Numbered from the stretch's first letter, positions 17,767 to 26,557 are shown. The stretch is DNA of 64,000 bases from CAWANP01 sp963783445 (GCA_963783445.1 CAWANP010000020.1:620001-684000), one strand, 5' to 3'. The notes: generated by a model not told the origin, from the sequence alone. Numbers and translations: made by a program.

Positions 17767-19467
17767 CTATTCTTCCAGGTAGATCTTGTCAAAGTAGATG
17801 AGGCCCGCGCTGTTCATCGTCCAGTCCTTGACCTTGGGGGTAGCCAAGCCGATCACAGGCTGGGACACCACAACCATCACCGGCGCCATCTCATCCACGG
17901 CCATCTGCTGCATCTTGGCATAGATGGCCTTGCGCCGCCCCTGATCCGTAGTGACGGCCCCCTCCTCGATCAGGGCCAGCATCTCCTCGTTGGGGTAGCT
18001 GGTCTCATCGTTCAGGTGGGGCTTAAAGATGGTGTCGTACATCGAGTGGGGGTCGTCCTGGACGTTCATCCAGTTGGCGATGGTCTGGTAATCGCGCCCG
18101 ATATAGTGGTCCAGCCAGGTGGACAGTTCCTCGACCTCGATCTCCAGGTTCACGCCGATCTTGCCCAGGCAATCCTGCCAGATGGTTGTGACATTTTCCA
18201 TCACGCCCACACCGGTGATGATCTTGACTGAGAGGTCGAAACCATCGGCGTAACCGGCTTCGGCCAGCAGAGCCTTGGCGCTGTCAGGATCGTAGGGGAT
18301 CTCTGCGGGTTCGATGTAGGCCCAGGAGCTCTTGGGCAGCGAGCTCCACTGGGGTCCCGCATGGCCAAAGTACACATTCTGGCTGATGGTCTCTTTGTCC
18401 AGGCACATGGCCAGCGCCTTGCGCACACGGACATCCTGCAGCGGCTCGTACTTGGCAATGGCCATCTCGAGCAGGAATAGGCTGTTGGAGGCGTTGGGTG
18501 TCTGGATGACGATGTCATCCCGCCCCTTGAAGCGGTCGGCCTGGGCTGCCGGTACGTCGTAGACAGCGTCGACACTGCCTGCTTCCAGGTTGGTGAGGGA
18601 CACTGTCTTGTCTGGCAAAATCTTGATGACGATCCCGTCCAGCTTGGGCACGCCGGGGATGTCATAGTCTGGATTCTTTTCCAGGACAATCTGGTCGTTG
18701 GGCAGCCACTCCACAAAGCGGAAGGGCCCGGAACCGATGGGCTCAGTCTGAAGCTGGGCTTCGGTATCTTCACCCACGATGGCGATCAGCGCGATATCCC
18801 CCAGGAATGGCGCCCAGGGCGCCTTGAGCGTGAACTGCACCGTGTACTCGTCCAGCGCCTCGATGGACTCGACGGGGTCCATCTTGTTGGCGAAAATGGT
18901 TTCCTGCTCGGTCACCCGGTTGAAGGAATAGACCACATCGTCGGCAGTCAGGGGGCGCCCGTTGTGGAACTTGGCTCCTTCCCGCAGATGGAAGGTGTAA
19001 ACCGTGCCGTCGTCCGAGATCTCCCAGCTCTTGGCCAGATCAGGCACAACCTGCATATCCGCATCCAGATCGGTCAGATAGTTGAATATGTTGTGGCCGA
19101 CCAAGGTCTTGAAGGCGATCAACTGGTTCCAGTGCGGGTCATAGTTGTCAATGTCCGAGGTGGAGGCGATGGTCAGCGTGCCACCGCCAGCAGCCGGCTC
19201 TGGTGTGGCCGTGATCACTTTCTCTACTTCCACCTCAACAACCTGGGTCTCCACCACCGTCTCAATGACGGGGGTCCCCTCTACAATGGTGGTGACCTCC
19301 TTTTCGACCTCAACGATCTCGGTGACGACTTTTTCAACTTCTTTGACAACTTCTTTCTCGACCTCGACGGTCTGAACGATCACCTCCGGCTCCGGCGCAC
19401 CACAGGCGGCCAGAAGCATGGATATGATGACCAGAATTGCCAAAAGTACGGTTCCTTTGCGATTCAT
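17767..19467 (-). CDS. Extracellular solute-binding lipoprotein, family 5
   Basis: 566 residues from ATG 19467, which has GGGGGAGGAG upstream. Lipoprotein signal MNRKGTVLLAILVIIS, with the lipobox just before Cys in MLLAACGAPE (about residue 22). Residues 30-85 are a Val/Glu/Lys repeat stalk (VEKEVVKEVEKVV and similar), a style common in Chloroflexota binding proteins. The SBP_bac_5 domain follows (GGGTLTIASTSDIDNYDPHW, later AKSWEISDDGTVYTFHLREGAKFHNG). It captures peptides or similar solutes outside the membrane for DppB/DppC. It is first in the operon, behind a leader of more than 500 bases. No ATPase genes accompany it. Confidence 0.95.
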   Translation of the reverse strand: MNRKGTVLLAILVIISMLLAACGAPEPEVIVQTVEVEKEVVKEVEKVVTEIVEVEKEVTTIVEGTPVIETVVETQVVEVEVEKVITATPEPAAGGGTLTIASTSDIDNYDPHWNQLIAFKTLVGHNIFNYLTDLDADMQVVPDLAKSWEISDDGTVYTFHLREGAKFHNGRPLTADDVVYSFNRVTEQETIFANKMDPVESIEALDEYTVQFTLKAPWAPFLGDIALIAIVGEDTEAQLQTEPIGSGPFRFVEWLPNDQIVLEKNPDYDIPGVPKLDGIVIKILPDKTVSLTNLEAGSVDAVYDVPAAQADRFKGRDDIVIQTPNASNSLFLLEMAIAKYEPLQDVRVRKALAMCLDKETISQNVYFGHAGPQWSSLPKSSWAYIEPAEIPYDPDSAKALLAEAGYADGFDLSVKIITGVGVMENVTTIWQDCLGKIGVNLEIEVEELSTWLDHYIGRDYQTIANWMNVQDDPHSMYDTIFKPHLNDETSYPNEEMLALIEEGAVTTDQGRRKAIYAKMQQMAVDEMAPVMVVVSQPVIGLATPKVKDWTMNSAGLIYFDKIYLEE

Positions 19468-20034
19468 GAGGTACTCCTCCCCCTTTTTTGCTCTCAGGCA
19501 TTGGCTTTTCCAAAGCTCTGGATCTATGTGCTGCATGGTTCCCATCTAGCCCAAACTGAATGATAGCACGGTTGGCGTGGCTCGCACCTCCTTATCCAGT
19601 GTTCTGTGGGTTGGAGAGTCTCGCGCGATACCCCCGGAAGTCAGGCTCAGCCAGTACCGAGAGTCGCCCTCACATTCACGGTTCTGGTCTGCTAGGGTAT
19701 TCGAGTACGTTCCTAGTGAGGTTCGAGTGTCAGAAGAGGTTGGCTGGTGCAAAAGGCTGGCTGGTCTCTGTCCCCAGTACTTGAACCTCGCCAGGCCAAT
19801 GCGGAATATCGCTGCGAGCCCTTACCCCTGTTTGATGCCCTCAGTATCCCAAACTGATGACAATCTTCTCCCCGGACCAAACGGGGCGGTGCCGGTCCAG
19901 TTGTCCGGCTCGGCTGACGATCTACGATGGCGCCGATGCAGCGCCGCGTGCCGAGGTATGGCCCCTTGAAGGGCGAACAGAGCTGGGAACTGCCGTGGCA
20001 GGTTCCAATGCGTCGATCTCTCGGCACCCGGACC
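19468..20034 (-). promoter_or_regulatory. Long, potentially structured 5' leader of the peptide-transport operon
   Basis: The region between a near-consensus minus-strand promoter and the binding-protein start has no convincing gene. On the minus strand it can form stems: GTGCCGAG (about 20025) pairs with CTCGGCAC about 70 bases on, enclosing GGAA-CTGCC/GGCAG-TTCC. A second set has CCGGAC with GTCCGG. I tried to match it to T-box, TPP, SAM, cobalamin, 6S, tmRNA and RNase P signatures and found none. A second -10-like TATCAT lies nearer the gene, around 19563, so part of the mRNA may lack this leader. Confidence 0.35.
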
Positions 20035-20062
20035 ATTATAGCAGAAAATGGGACACTGTCAA
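20035..20062 (-). promoter_or_regulatory. Near-consensus promoter reading leftward
   Basis: On the minus strand TTGACA (20062-20057), 16-base spacer, TATAAT (20040-20035): both hexamers are perfect. It reads toward the peptide-transport operon about 570 bases away, or makes a stand-alone RNA. Confidence 0.75.
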
Positions 20063-20307
20063 GTGTTGCCTGGTTTTGATGTGTTGTGTCCTACTCAGTA
20101 CTGGCTGGGTGGTAGAGTTTGCGTAACCTTGCCAGGGTATGCTTCTCGCTGTGCGTGAACCGAGGCATCTGGGCCTATACTCAAGATCCAGCCGGTACTG
20201 CACTGGTGAGCAGGCACTCAAATGCCGCAGAAGCATACTTGAGATGCAAAAGAGCTTTGGGTGTCCTGAGCATCGTGGTCTGCAGTTTTTCGACGATGTA
20301 TTCGTAC

Positions 20308-20336
20308 TTGACAAAGGCCAGAGAGTGTGGTATCTA
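20308..20336 (+). promoter_or_regulatory. Promoter of the 95-residue protein gene
   Basis: TTGACA at 20308-20313, 17-base spacer, TATCTA at 20331-20336, about 80 bases before the GTG start. The stretch 20063-20307 shows no gene. Confidence 0.5.
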
Positions 20337-20416
20337 TGTAACTAGGTACCAATATAACACAGTGCACTTGTGGAGTAGGCCATTTCCAGGGAAACCAGAA
20401 TGTGAGGTGAACGAAG

Positions 20417-20704
20417 GTGCCGGAAGAAAAACATGTATTGCCTGCGGGGCAACCCAGACTGCGCGTAGAGCGGGTGCAAACAGGGGTGCGCATTGAGAAG
20501 AGGATGTTGAAGGTGCTTAAGGCATTGGCCGAGTATTTCGATCTGTCGCTGGGCGATCTGTTGGAGGGAATTGTCCTGCATGCCTTTGAGGGAAAACCCG
20601 CCTTTGATGCGGAGATCCACGAGCGTATTGCGGCACTGAAGGCGGTCTACAACATGGACTATGATGCCAGCGCCAGCCACCGCCTATTCGAGCAGGACGA
20701 CTAG
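20417..20704 (+). CDS. Small protein with ribbon-helix-helix-like centre, function unknown
   Basis: 95 residues from GTG 20417. I do not recognise a named family. The centre, GVRIEKRMLKVLKALAEYFD then LSLGDLLEGIVLHAF, has a short strand followed by two amphipathic helices joined by a Ser-Leu-Gly turn. This resembles the strand-helix-helix unit of small dimeric DNA-binding proteins of the Arc/CopG type, though the spacing is not exact. The N-terminus is Pro-rich and the acidic C-terminus ends LFEQDD. It has its own promoter, and an MFS exporter follows 146 bases later on the same strand. A regulator for that transporter is one guess; evidence is thin. Confidence 0.55.
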   Translation: MPEEKHVLPAGQPRLRVERVQTGVRIEKRMLKVLKALAEYFDLSLGDLLEGIVLHAFEGKPAFDAEIHERIAALKAVYNMDYDASASHRLFEQDD

Positions 20705-20849
20705 AATGGAGACTGTTCGCCTACTCTGGCCTGCCATCAAGACCTGAATTCACGGTCAGCGTTGACTTCCGACAACGGGACGGTCTTCGAGCTCTCTCGT
20801 GCTTCTGTCCCACCGTCAAGGAGCTTTGAGGCTGAGGAAGGACTGTTCT

Positions 20850-22160
20850 ATGACTGCGAGGATCTCGTCACGTGGGATGACCACGTTTACTATTGTCTGG
20901 CTAGGGCAGGCTGTTTCGTTGGTTGGGTCGGGGCTCACCAGTTTTGCCTTGGGTGTCTGGACGTTCCAGCGTACGGGCTCGGCTACACAGTTTGCCTTGA
21001 TAGGGCTGTGCGCTGTCCTGCCTCGGGTGGTCCTGTCACCTCTGGCTGGGGCTGTCGTTGACCGGTGGGATCGCCGCTGGGTCATGATCGCCGGTGATGC
21101 CGGTGCCGGGCTTAGCACGTTGATGGTCGTCCTTCTGATTCTTTCGGGCCGGCTGGAAATCTGGCACATCTACTTGCTGACAGCGGTAAGCGCCGCCTTC
21201 AGCACTGTTCAATGGCCTGCCTTCATGGCAGTCACGTCCCTCTTGGTCCCCAAGGAGCACCTGGGCCGGGCCAATGGGATGACGCAGTTCGGACAGGCAG
21301 CTTCAGAGATCCTGGCCCCGGCACTGGCAGGTGTCCTAGTTGGCACGATTCAGTTGAAGGGCGTGATCCTGATCGATGTAGCTACTTTTGTCTTTGCCGT
21401 GGTCACCCTGCTGCTCGTCCGGCTTCCCAGACCCAAGGCTGCTCCGGACAGTACTCAAGAACAGGGATCTCTATGGCACAATCTCGGTTTTGGCTGGAGA
21501 TATATCAGGGCCCGCCCCGGTCTGATGGGCCTGCTGGTCTTCTTTGCGGTCGTCAATTTCATGTGGGGCATGGTCGGGGCCTTGATTACGCCCATGATTC
21601 TCAGTTGGACGTCGAGCGGTGTCCTGGGCTACATCATCTCCATCGCTGGGGTCGGTATGCTTGCAGGCAGTCTGGTGATGAGCGTCTGGGGCGGGCCCCA
21701 ACGTCGTATCCAAGGCGTGTTTTATGGTGAACTGTTGAGTGGCCTATGCTTTGTTCTGATTGGTCTCAGGCCATCGTTCTGGCCGGTCGCCCTTGGCGTC
21801 TTTGGCGCCCACCTGTCCATCGCCATCGTGTACGGCTCGAACCAGTCCATCTGGCAGACAAAGGTCGGGCCCGATGTCCAGGGGCGAGTCTTTGCTACTC
21901 AACAGATGGTCGCCAGAGCTGCTTCGCCGTTGGCCTATCTCCTGGCAGGGCCTCTGGCTGACAGGGTATTCAATCCCTTGCTGGCAGCCAGCGGGCCTCT
22001 GGCCAACAATGTGGGGCAAATCCTGGACTCCGGACCCGGGCGCGGCATCGGCCTGATCTTTGTCCTTATGGGGTTGGCCAAAGTGGCGGTTACATTGGTG
22101 GCACGCTCGAACCCGCACGTGCGCGACATTGAGGATGAACTGCCGGATGCGACCCTGTGA
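20850..22160 (+). CDS. MFS exporter of the macrolide-efflux (MFS_3) type
   Basis: 436 residues. ATG 20850 has GAGGAAGGA upstream; the earlier in-frame ATG (20799) would put that site inside the gene. Twelve helices. The N-terminal FTIVWLGQAVSLVGSGLTSFALGVW is typical of the MFS_3/MefA-like group. The loop between helices 2 and 3 is SPLAGAVVDRWDRRWVMI. Other hallmarks are VPKEHLGRANGMTQFGQ and the C-terminal VGPDVQGRVFATQQMVARA. The family exports macrolides, enterobactin or unknown compounds by proton antiport. The C-terminal tail (HVRDIEDELPDATL) is acidic. No resistance or biosynthesis genes are adjacent, so the substrate is unknown. Confidence 0.9.
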   Translation: MTARISSRGMTTFTIVWLGQAVSLVGSGLTSFALGVWTFQRTGSATQFALIGLCAVLPRVVLSPLAGAVVDRWDRRWVMIAGDAGAGLSTLMVVLLILSGRLEIWHIYLLTAVSAAFSTVQWPAFMAVTSLLVPKEHLGRANGMTQFGQAASEILAPALAGVLVGTIQLKGVILIDVATFVFAVVTLLLVRLPRPKAAPDSTQEQGSLWHNLGFGWRYIRARPGLMGLLVFFAVVNFMWGMVGALITPMILSWTSSGVLGYIISIAGVGMLAGSLVMSVWGGPQRRIQGVFYGELLSGLCFVLIGLRPSFWPVALGVFGAHLSIAIVYGSNQSIWQTKVGPDVQGRVFATQQMVARAASPLAYLLAGPLADRVFNPLLAASGPLANNVGQILDSGPGRGIGLIFVLMGLAKVAVTLVARSNPHVRDIEDELPDATL

Positions 22161-22304
22161 TTGCCAACGAAATTGGATCTTGCAGATGAACAGCGAGCAG
22201 ACGCCATGCTCAATTTGAAGCGGGGGCTGAGCTCATGTGGTACCAAACTGCCCGATGCTGCCGGCAACAGCCGGTGACTCTATCCGGCAACGATGGACGT
22301 CTGG

Positions 22305-23285
22305 TTATGTCTCCCCGTCTTCTTTCTGCAAAGTCGCTGCCTGGCTAGCCAGTTCGCCGGCCTGCTTCAGATCGTCGGGGATGGCGTCTCCCTGGGCCAG
22401 CAGCCAGGAAACGTCGTGGGGCCGGGCCGCTTCCAGCAGCGCCTGCCACTCGCCCTGGTTGGCCACCGGACTGCCGTCACGGGTCCGCCAGCCGCGCGCC
22501 TGCCAGCCTTTGACCCACTGCGATGCCCCTTGAACCAGGTACTTGGCGTCGGAATAGAGATCCACCCGGCAGGGGCGGTTCAATGCCTGCAGTGCCCCAG
22601 TCGCGCCGCGGATCAGCATGGCGTTGGCCGTCGTGGAGGCTTCACGGCCGGAAAGGGTTCTGGCGTGCTCGCCGGTGCGTAGCACAGCACCCCAGCCACC
22701 AGGTCCCTGGGCGCCGCGACAGGATGCTTTGACGCAGATCTCGACGCTGGCTCGGTTGTCGCTGTCAGGCTGATGGGTATTCGACGCACCGGGGCCTCGC
22801 TGGAGTGCCTTCTGTGCCTCGCTGGCCAGCCGGTCCGCCCGTTCGTTGAGAGGATGGCCGGCGTGTCCCTTAAGCCAGTGCCAGGATACATCGTGTGCCT
22901 GGGTCAAGCGGTGCAGCAGGCGCCACAGGTCTTGATTCTTGACGGGTTCGTTGCTGCTGGTACGCCAGCCGCGGCGTACCCAGCCATCGATCCATTCCGT
23001 GATGCCCTGGCGCAAGTACTGGGAATCGGTGTGGATCTGTACCTGGCAGCCGCCCAGTGTCCCCTGAAGCAGCGCCAGGGCCGCGGCTGCCGCCTGGAGT
23101 TCCATGCGATTGTTTGTGGTAGCAGGATCGTTTCCGCTGAGTACCCACTCGCGATCGTTCCAGTGGATGATTGCCCCCCAACCACCTGGGCCGGGATTGG
23201 GGTCACAACCACCATCGGTGTAGACAACCACCTTGAGAGATAGGTCGTCTCTCAAGGCGTCGGAATCCAATTGGGGTTGGTTCAT
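22305..23285 (-). CDS. Two-domain RNase HI with degenerate second domain
   Basis: 326 residues from ATG 23285 (GAGGAAA upstream). Residues 18-158 form a full RNase HI domain with all four metal ligands: Asp24 (VYTDGG), Glu62 (NRMELQ), Asp87 (HTDSQY) and Asp151 (ERADRLAS), plus the loop His in KGHAGHP. Residues 180-315 repeat the fold (GPGGWGAVLR, WVKGWQARGWRTRDG). Here the ligands read Lys, Leu, Asp and Gly, and the loop His is gone, so this half cannot be catalytic in the usual way. Function of domain 1: cutting RNA in RNA-DNA hybrids. Domain 2 may help bind substrate or pair domains. The gene has its own promoter. Confidence 0.9.
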   Translation of the reverse strand: MNQPQLDSDALRDDLSLKVVVYTDGGCDPNPGPGGWGAIIHWNDREWVLSGNDPATTNNRMELQAAAAALALLQGTLGGCQVQIHTDSQYLRQGITEWIDGWVRRGWRTSSNEPVKNQDLWRLLHRLTQAHDVSWHWLKGHAGHPLNERADRLASEAQKALQRGPGASNTHQPDSDNRASVEICVKASCRGAQGPGGWGAVLRTGEHARTLSGREASTTANAMLIRGATGALQALNRPCRVDLYSDAKYLVQGASQWVKGWQARGWRTRDGSPVANQGEWQALLEAARPHDVSWLLAQGDAIPDDLKQAGELASQAATLQKEDGET

Positions 23286-23457
23286 GCCAGATTTCCTCAC
23301 TGGCAGCCATTATCAGTAGACCGCAGTGCGGTACTTGAGCTGCTAAACTTCCTGGAGGCTGTGCTCGGGTGCACGTGTTGAATCCCTTGGATTCGATGAA
23401 ATCGGGTCAGGATTGCGGCCCACGACAATCGTCCAGGAAGTTGATTGCGATCTTCTG

Positions 23458-23486
23458 ATTATACCACGGTACCGGCGGGGCCTCAA
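23458..23486 (-). promoter_or_regulatory. Promoter of the two-domain RNase HI gene
   Basis: Minus strand TTGAGG (23486-23481), 17-base spacer, TATAAT (23463-23458), about 170 bases upstream of the start. The 370-base gap 23286-23655 holds nothing else I can support. Confidence 0.6.
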
Positions 23487-23655
23487 AGATGGAGGCGGTG
23501 TGAGCAAGAACACGTCACCCGTTTCCGCCCCAGCTCAGCGTGCGCTTGTCGATCTCGCCCTTTTGATGCATAATGGGGCAGCAAGGTAGGAGAGAGGCAG
23601 GGGGCCCCAACTGACATACCGCACAGCGTTCTGCGCTTCCGGCGGTGGTGACCAG

Positions 23656-24306
23656 ATGGCAACCACGACACACATCGAGATCAATCACGATAGAGCGCCG
23701 GTCCGTCTGTTCAGATCGGATTTTCTCGAGTTCTTTACTCACATCCATCCGGCCGTGGTGCTAATCATCTGGCTGCCGGTCGTGTTTATCTTTCTGTTCC
23801 TCGCCATCAGGATCTATGGTGCGGGGAGCGTGGTGAGCCCTTGGTACATCCCTCTTGGTTTTCTGCTTGGCCTGTTCCTATGGACTCTGACCGAGTACCT
23901 GATGCACCGCTTCATCTTTCACTTCCGGCCGCGTACCGCCTGGCAGAGGAGACTCTCCTTCCTCTCTCACGGTGTGCACCACCATCAGCCCCAGTGCAAG
24001 ACCCGGTTGGTGATGCCGCCGGCCGCCAGCATTCCCCTGGCCCTGTTGTTCTATGCGGCCTATTACCTAGTTCTGGACGTACTTCTGGGTATACCCTGGT
24101 GGCTCGTTCCCACCTTTGCCGGTTTCATCGCTGGCTACCTGGTGTACGACATGTTGCACTATGCCAGCCACCATATCCCGATGCGCCGGGGCATCGGAAA
24201 GGTCCTCAAGCGCCACCACCTGCGCCACCACTACAAGACGTCTGACCAGCGCTTTGGGGTCAGCTCGCCCGTGTGGGACGTTGTCTTTGGCACCCAGCCA
24301 CCATGA
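23656..24306 (+). CDS. Fatty acid hydroxylase/sterol desaturase superfamily membrane enzyme
   Basis: 216 residues with four to five membrane helices. The di-iron His clusters are complete: HRFIFHF (about 92-97), HGVHHHQP (about 110-115), HYASHH (about 170-175) and RHHLRHHYK (about 190-196). The superfamily hydroxylates or desaturates fatty acids, sterols and carotenoids at a di-iron centre in the membrane. The short length and the spacing of the His boxes resemble the fatty acid 2-hydroxylase (FA2H/Scs7) catalytic domain without a cytochrome b5 part. The start ATG 23656 has no strong ribosome-binding site. The gene precedes the 24.4-27.5 kb operon but is separated by a hairpin. Confidence 0.85.
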   Translation: MATTTHIEINHDRAPVRLFRSDFLEFFTHIHPAVVLIIWLPVVFIFLFLAIRIYGAGSVVSPWYIPLGFLLGLFLWTLTEYLMHRFIFHFRPRTAWQRRLSFLSHGVHHHQPQCKTRLVMPPAASIPLALLFYAAYYLVLDVLLGIPWWLVPTFAGFIAGYLVYDMLHYASHHIPMRRGIGKVLKRHHLRHHYKTSDQRFGVSSPVWDVVFGTQPP

Positions 24307-24371
24307 TGGCAGACAAACTCTTTTCTGTGGGCCACGCCGGCGACTCAGCGGCCATTTTAATGAATCGGAAC

Positions 24372-24390
24372 CTTGCCCAGATCGGGCAAG
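24372..24390. terminator. Small hairpin after the fatty acid hydroxylase gene
   Basis: CTTGCCC, loop AGATC, GGGCAAG, 66 bases after the stop. A T-containing stretch follows but no clean T run, so termination is only probable. Confidence 0.35.
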
Positions 24391-24441
24391 TAGGTAGTGT
24401 TTGGTTTCTGAAAAAACCTAATCTCAAGTGAGGCAAATCCC

Positions 24442-25530
24442 ATGACCGAAATCAACTGCAGAAAATCTGATCTGGATACGCCTGTACTCTGGGTAGACTT
24501 GGACGTCCTGGAAAGTAACATCGCCTATATGGCAGGTTACTTTCAGACTGCGGGAGTGTCTTGGCGCCCCCACACCAAGGGCATCAAGGTACCGGCTATT
24601 GCTCACCAAGCGATAGCTGCTGGCGCCATCGGCGTCACCTGCGCAAAGCTGGCCGAAGCGGAGGTTATGGCTGCCGCCGGCATCACTGATATTCTCATTG
24701 CCAACCAGATTGTGGGCCCGACGAAGGCGGCCCGCCTGGCCAACCTCCGCCGCCATGCTGACGCAAAAGTGGCTGTCGATAACCCATCCAACGTCGCGGA
24801 GTTGGGCGCCGCGGCCAGGGCCAAGGGTGTGGAGATAGGTGTTTTGGTGGAGGTGGAGGTCGGCATGCATCGCGCCGGCATCGCCCCCGGCCTGCCAGCC
24901 CTGGAACTGTCCCGCCTCGTGTACGATACCCCAGGCCTGCGGTACGAGGGGCTCATGGCCTGGGAGGGTCATGCTCGGGGCGAACCTGAACTGGAGGGGC
25001 GCAGGCCTGTGATCGAGGAGGCTGTCGGGCTGCTCGTAGGCAGCGCCGAGCGCTGCCAGGCGGCCGGTTTGCCGGTGAATATCGTCAGCGCCGGAGGGAC
25101 CGGTACCTTCTACGTTACTGCTTTCCAACCAGGTATCACCGAGATCCAGGCTGGGGGTGCTATCTTTGGTGATGTGGCCAGCCAGAGCTGGGGGGTGGAA
25201 ACGAAACCCGCCTTGTTCGTCCGCACCCAGGTTACCAGCCGGCCGGTTCCCGAACGCATCATCGTGGACGCTGGTTTCAAGACGCTGCCCACCTGGCACG
25301 CCACCCCGCAACCTGTGGGTCTTGCCGGCGTCGAGTCTACCTCCATGTCCGCCGAGCACGGCACGCTCCGGTTGGCAGCACCCAATTCAGAGATACAAGT
25401 TGGCGATACCCTGGATTTCGTCGTAGGCTATGGAGACGTGACTGTCTGCCTGCACGACCAGTTGGTTGGTGTACGGGATGGCATTGTTGAAGTCGTGTGG
25501 CCTATCCAGGGCCGGGGCAAGATCCGCTAG
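24442..25530 (+). CDS. D-threonine aldolase/D-serine dehydratase-like PLP enzyme
   Basis: 362 residues, ATG 24442 with GTGAGG upstream. An alanine-racemase-type PLP barrel at the N-terminus starts with LDTPVLWVDLDVLESNI; the PLP Lys is probably Lys46 in WRPHTKGIKVP. The C-terminal beta domain carries the metal site of the DSD1/D-threonine-aldolase group as SAEHGTLRL and VCLHDQLVG. Members cleave D-threonine to glycine and acetaldehyde or dehydrate D-serine, using PLP plus Mn or Zn. It starts a three-gene operon with an HDAC-like hydrolase (40-base gap) and a UbiA-like prenyltransferase (3-base gap further on). That link does not explain itself from known pathways. Confidence 0.9.
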   Translation: MTEINCRKSDLDTPVLWVDLDVLESNIAYMAGYFQTAGVSWRPHTKGIKVPAIAHQAIAAGAIGVTCAKLAEAEVMAAAGITDILIANQIVGPTKAARLANLRRHADAKVAVDNPSNVAELGAAARAKGVEIGVLVEVEVGMHRAGIAPGLPALELSRLVYDTPGLRYEGLMAWEGHARGEPELEGRRPVIEEAVGLLVGSAERCQAAGLPVNIVSAGGTGTFYVTAFQPGITEIQAGGAIFGDVASQSWGVETKPALFVRTQVTSRPVPERIIVDAGFKTLPTWHATPQPVGLAGVESTSMSAEHGTLRLAAPNSEIQVGDTLDFVVGYGDVTVCLHDQLVGVRDGIVEVVWPIQGRGKIR

Positions 25531-25570
25531 AATCTCGTGAAAGCTGTGAGCCTTCACAAGGCTGGCCAGC

Positions 25571-26557
25571 ATGAGAGTCTTTTATACCGATCAATTCCAA
25601 TTTCCGCTGCCCAAAGGGCACCGCTTTCCCAGCCAAAAGTATGGCTTGCTGCGGGAGGCTGTCGTCGCTGCGCGCCTGGTCTCCGCGGATGACCTCATTG
25701 TGCCTGAGGAGGCCACCGACGAGCAGATCCTGCGTGCCCACGACGCGGACTATTTGGCGCGCGTGCAGGCGGGGGATCTCACGCCCAAGGAGATCCGGCG
25801 TATCGGCCTGCCCTGGTCGCCAGAGTTGGTGGTACGGGCGCGGCGGTCAGCGGGTGGGACCATTGCGGCCTGCCGGGCTGCTCTCTCTGACGGCATCGCC
25901 GTCAGCCTATCGGGAGGTACTCACCACGCTTTCCGCGATCGCGGCCAGGGTTACTGTCTCTTCAACGATATTGTCATCTCCGCCCGCGCCATGCAGGCCG
26001 AAGGTCGCGTGGAACAGATCGTGGCTCTGGATTGTGACGTCCATCAGGGAAACGGCACGGCAGCGATTGTCGCCGGCGACCCCACCATCTTTTCTTTTTC
26101 CATCCACAACGAGAACAACTTTCCGCTGTTCAAGGAGCAGAGCGATCTGGATATCGGGCTGGATGATGGTACCGAGGATGCGGCGTACCTGCAAGCTCTG
26201 GTTCCCGGCGTGCGGAGCGCCGTGGACCAGGTCTGTAGCAGCCTTTCCGGATCGAGTCATCAGGGACGGCGGCTGGCCATCTATCTGGCCGGCGCCGATC
26301 CCCACGAGGGCGATCTATTGGGGCGATTGGCCTTGACCAAGGCTGGTCTGGCTGAACGGGATCGTTTGGTACTCTCGATGTGCCGCCAGGCCGGACTGCC
26401 GGTCGCCATCGTGATGGCCGGTGGCTACGGACGTAAGGTACAGGACACCGTGGAGGTCCACCTGCAGACGGTGAGGCTCGCTGCGGAGATGGCTGGGCTT
26501 ATATCAGCGGGATCGGCAAAATCAAGGTCCAAAAGCCCGACCGTGGAGAGATGCTAA
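25571..26557 (+). CDS. Histone deacetylase/acetylpolyamine amidohydrolase superfamily protein
   Basis: 328 residues, ATG 25571. HDAC fold signatures: Arg/Phe-rich start MRVFYTDQFQFPLPKGHRFP, tandem catalytic His in SLSGGTHHAFRDRGQGYCLFND, zinc ligands in ALDCDVHQGNGTA and in LAGADPHEGDLLGRLAL, and a late MAGGYGRKVQDTVEVH. All metal and acid-base residues are present. In bacteria this superfamily deacetylates acetyl-polyamines, acetoin-pathway proteins or other acetyl-amides. The last 15 residues (SRSKSPTVERC) are low-complexity. It lies between a D-threonine-aldolase-like gene and a UbiA homologue, co-directional and tightly packed. Confidence 0.9.
   Translation: MRVFYTDQFQFPLPKGHRFPSQKYGLLREAVVAARLVSADDLIVPEEATDEQILRAHDADYLARVQAGDLTPKEIRRIGLPWSPELVVRARRSAGGTIAACRAALSDGIAVSLSGGTHHAFRDRGQGYCLFNDIVISARAMQAEGRVEQIVALDCDVHQGNGTAAIVAGDPTIFSFSIHNENNFPLFKEQSDLDIGLDDGTEDAAYLQALVPGVRSAVDQVCSSLSGSSHQGRRLAIYLAGADPHEGDLLGRLALTKAGLAERDRLVLSMCRQAGLPVAIVMAGGYGRKVQDTVEVHLQTVRLAAEMAGLISAGSAKSRSKSPTVERC

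Noticed and set aside
19468..20034. T-box riboswitch reading of the leader
   Set aside because: A TGGAACC string is present, but it lies near the 5' end and lacks the following ACCACG core, the specifier loop and a terminator near the gene.
19713..20036. 107-residue minus-strand frame upstream of the peptide-transport operon
   Set aside because: Its ATG overlaps the -10 box of the strong promoter, so it would lie before the transcription start. Composition is not protein-like.
23515..23748. Minus-strand frame with a CxxC...CxxC pattern, possible small zinc protein
   Set aside because: It overlaps the start of the fatty acid hydroxylase gene, which has full family support, and lacks a ribosome-binding site or neighbour on that strand.
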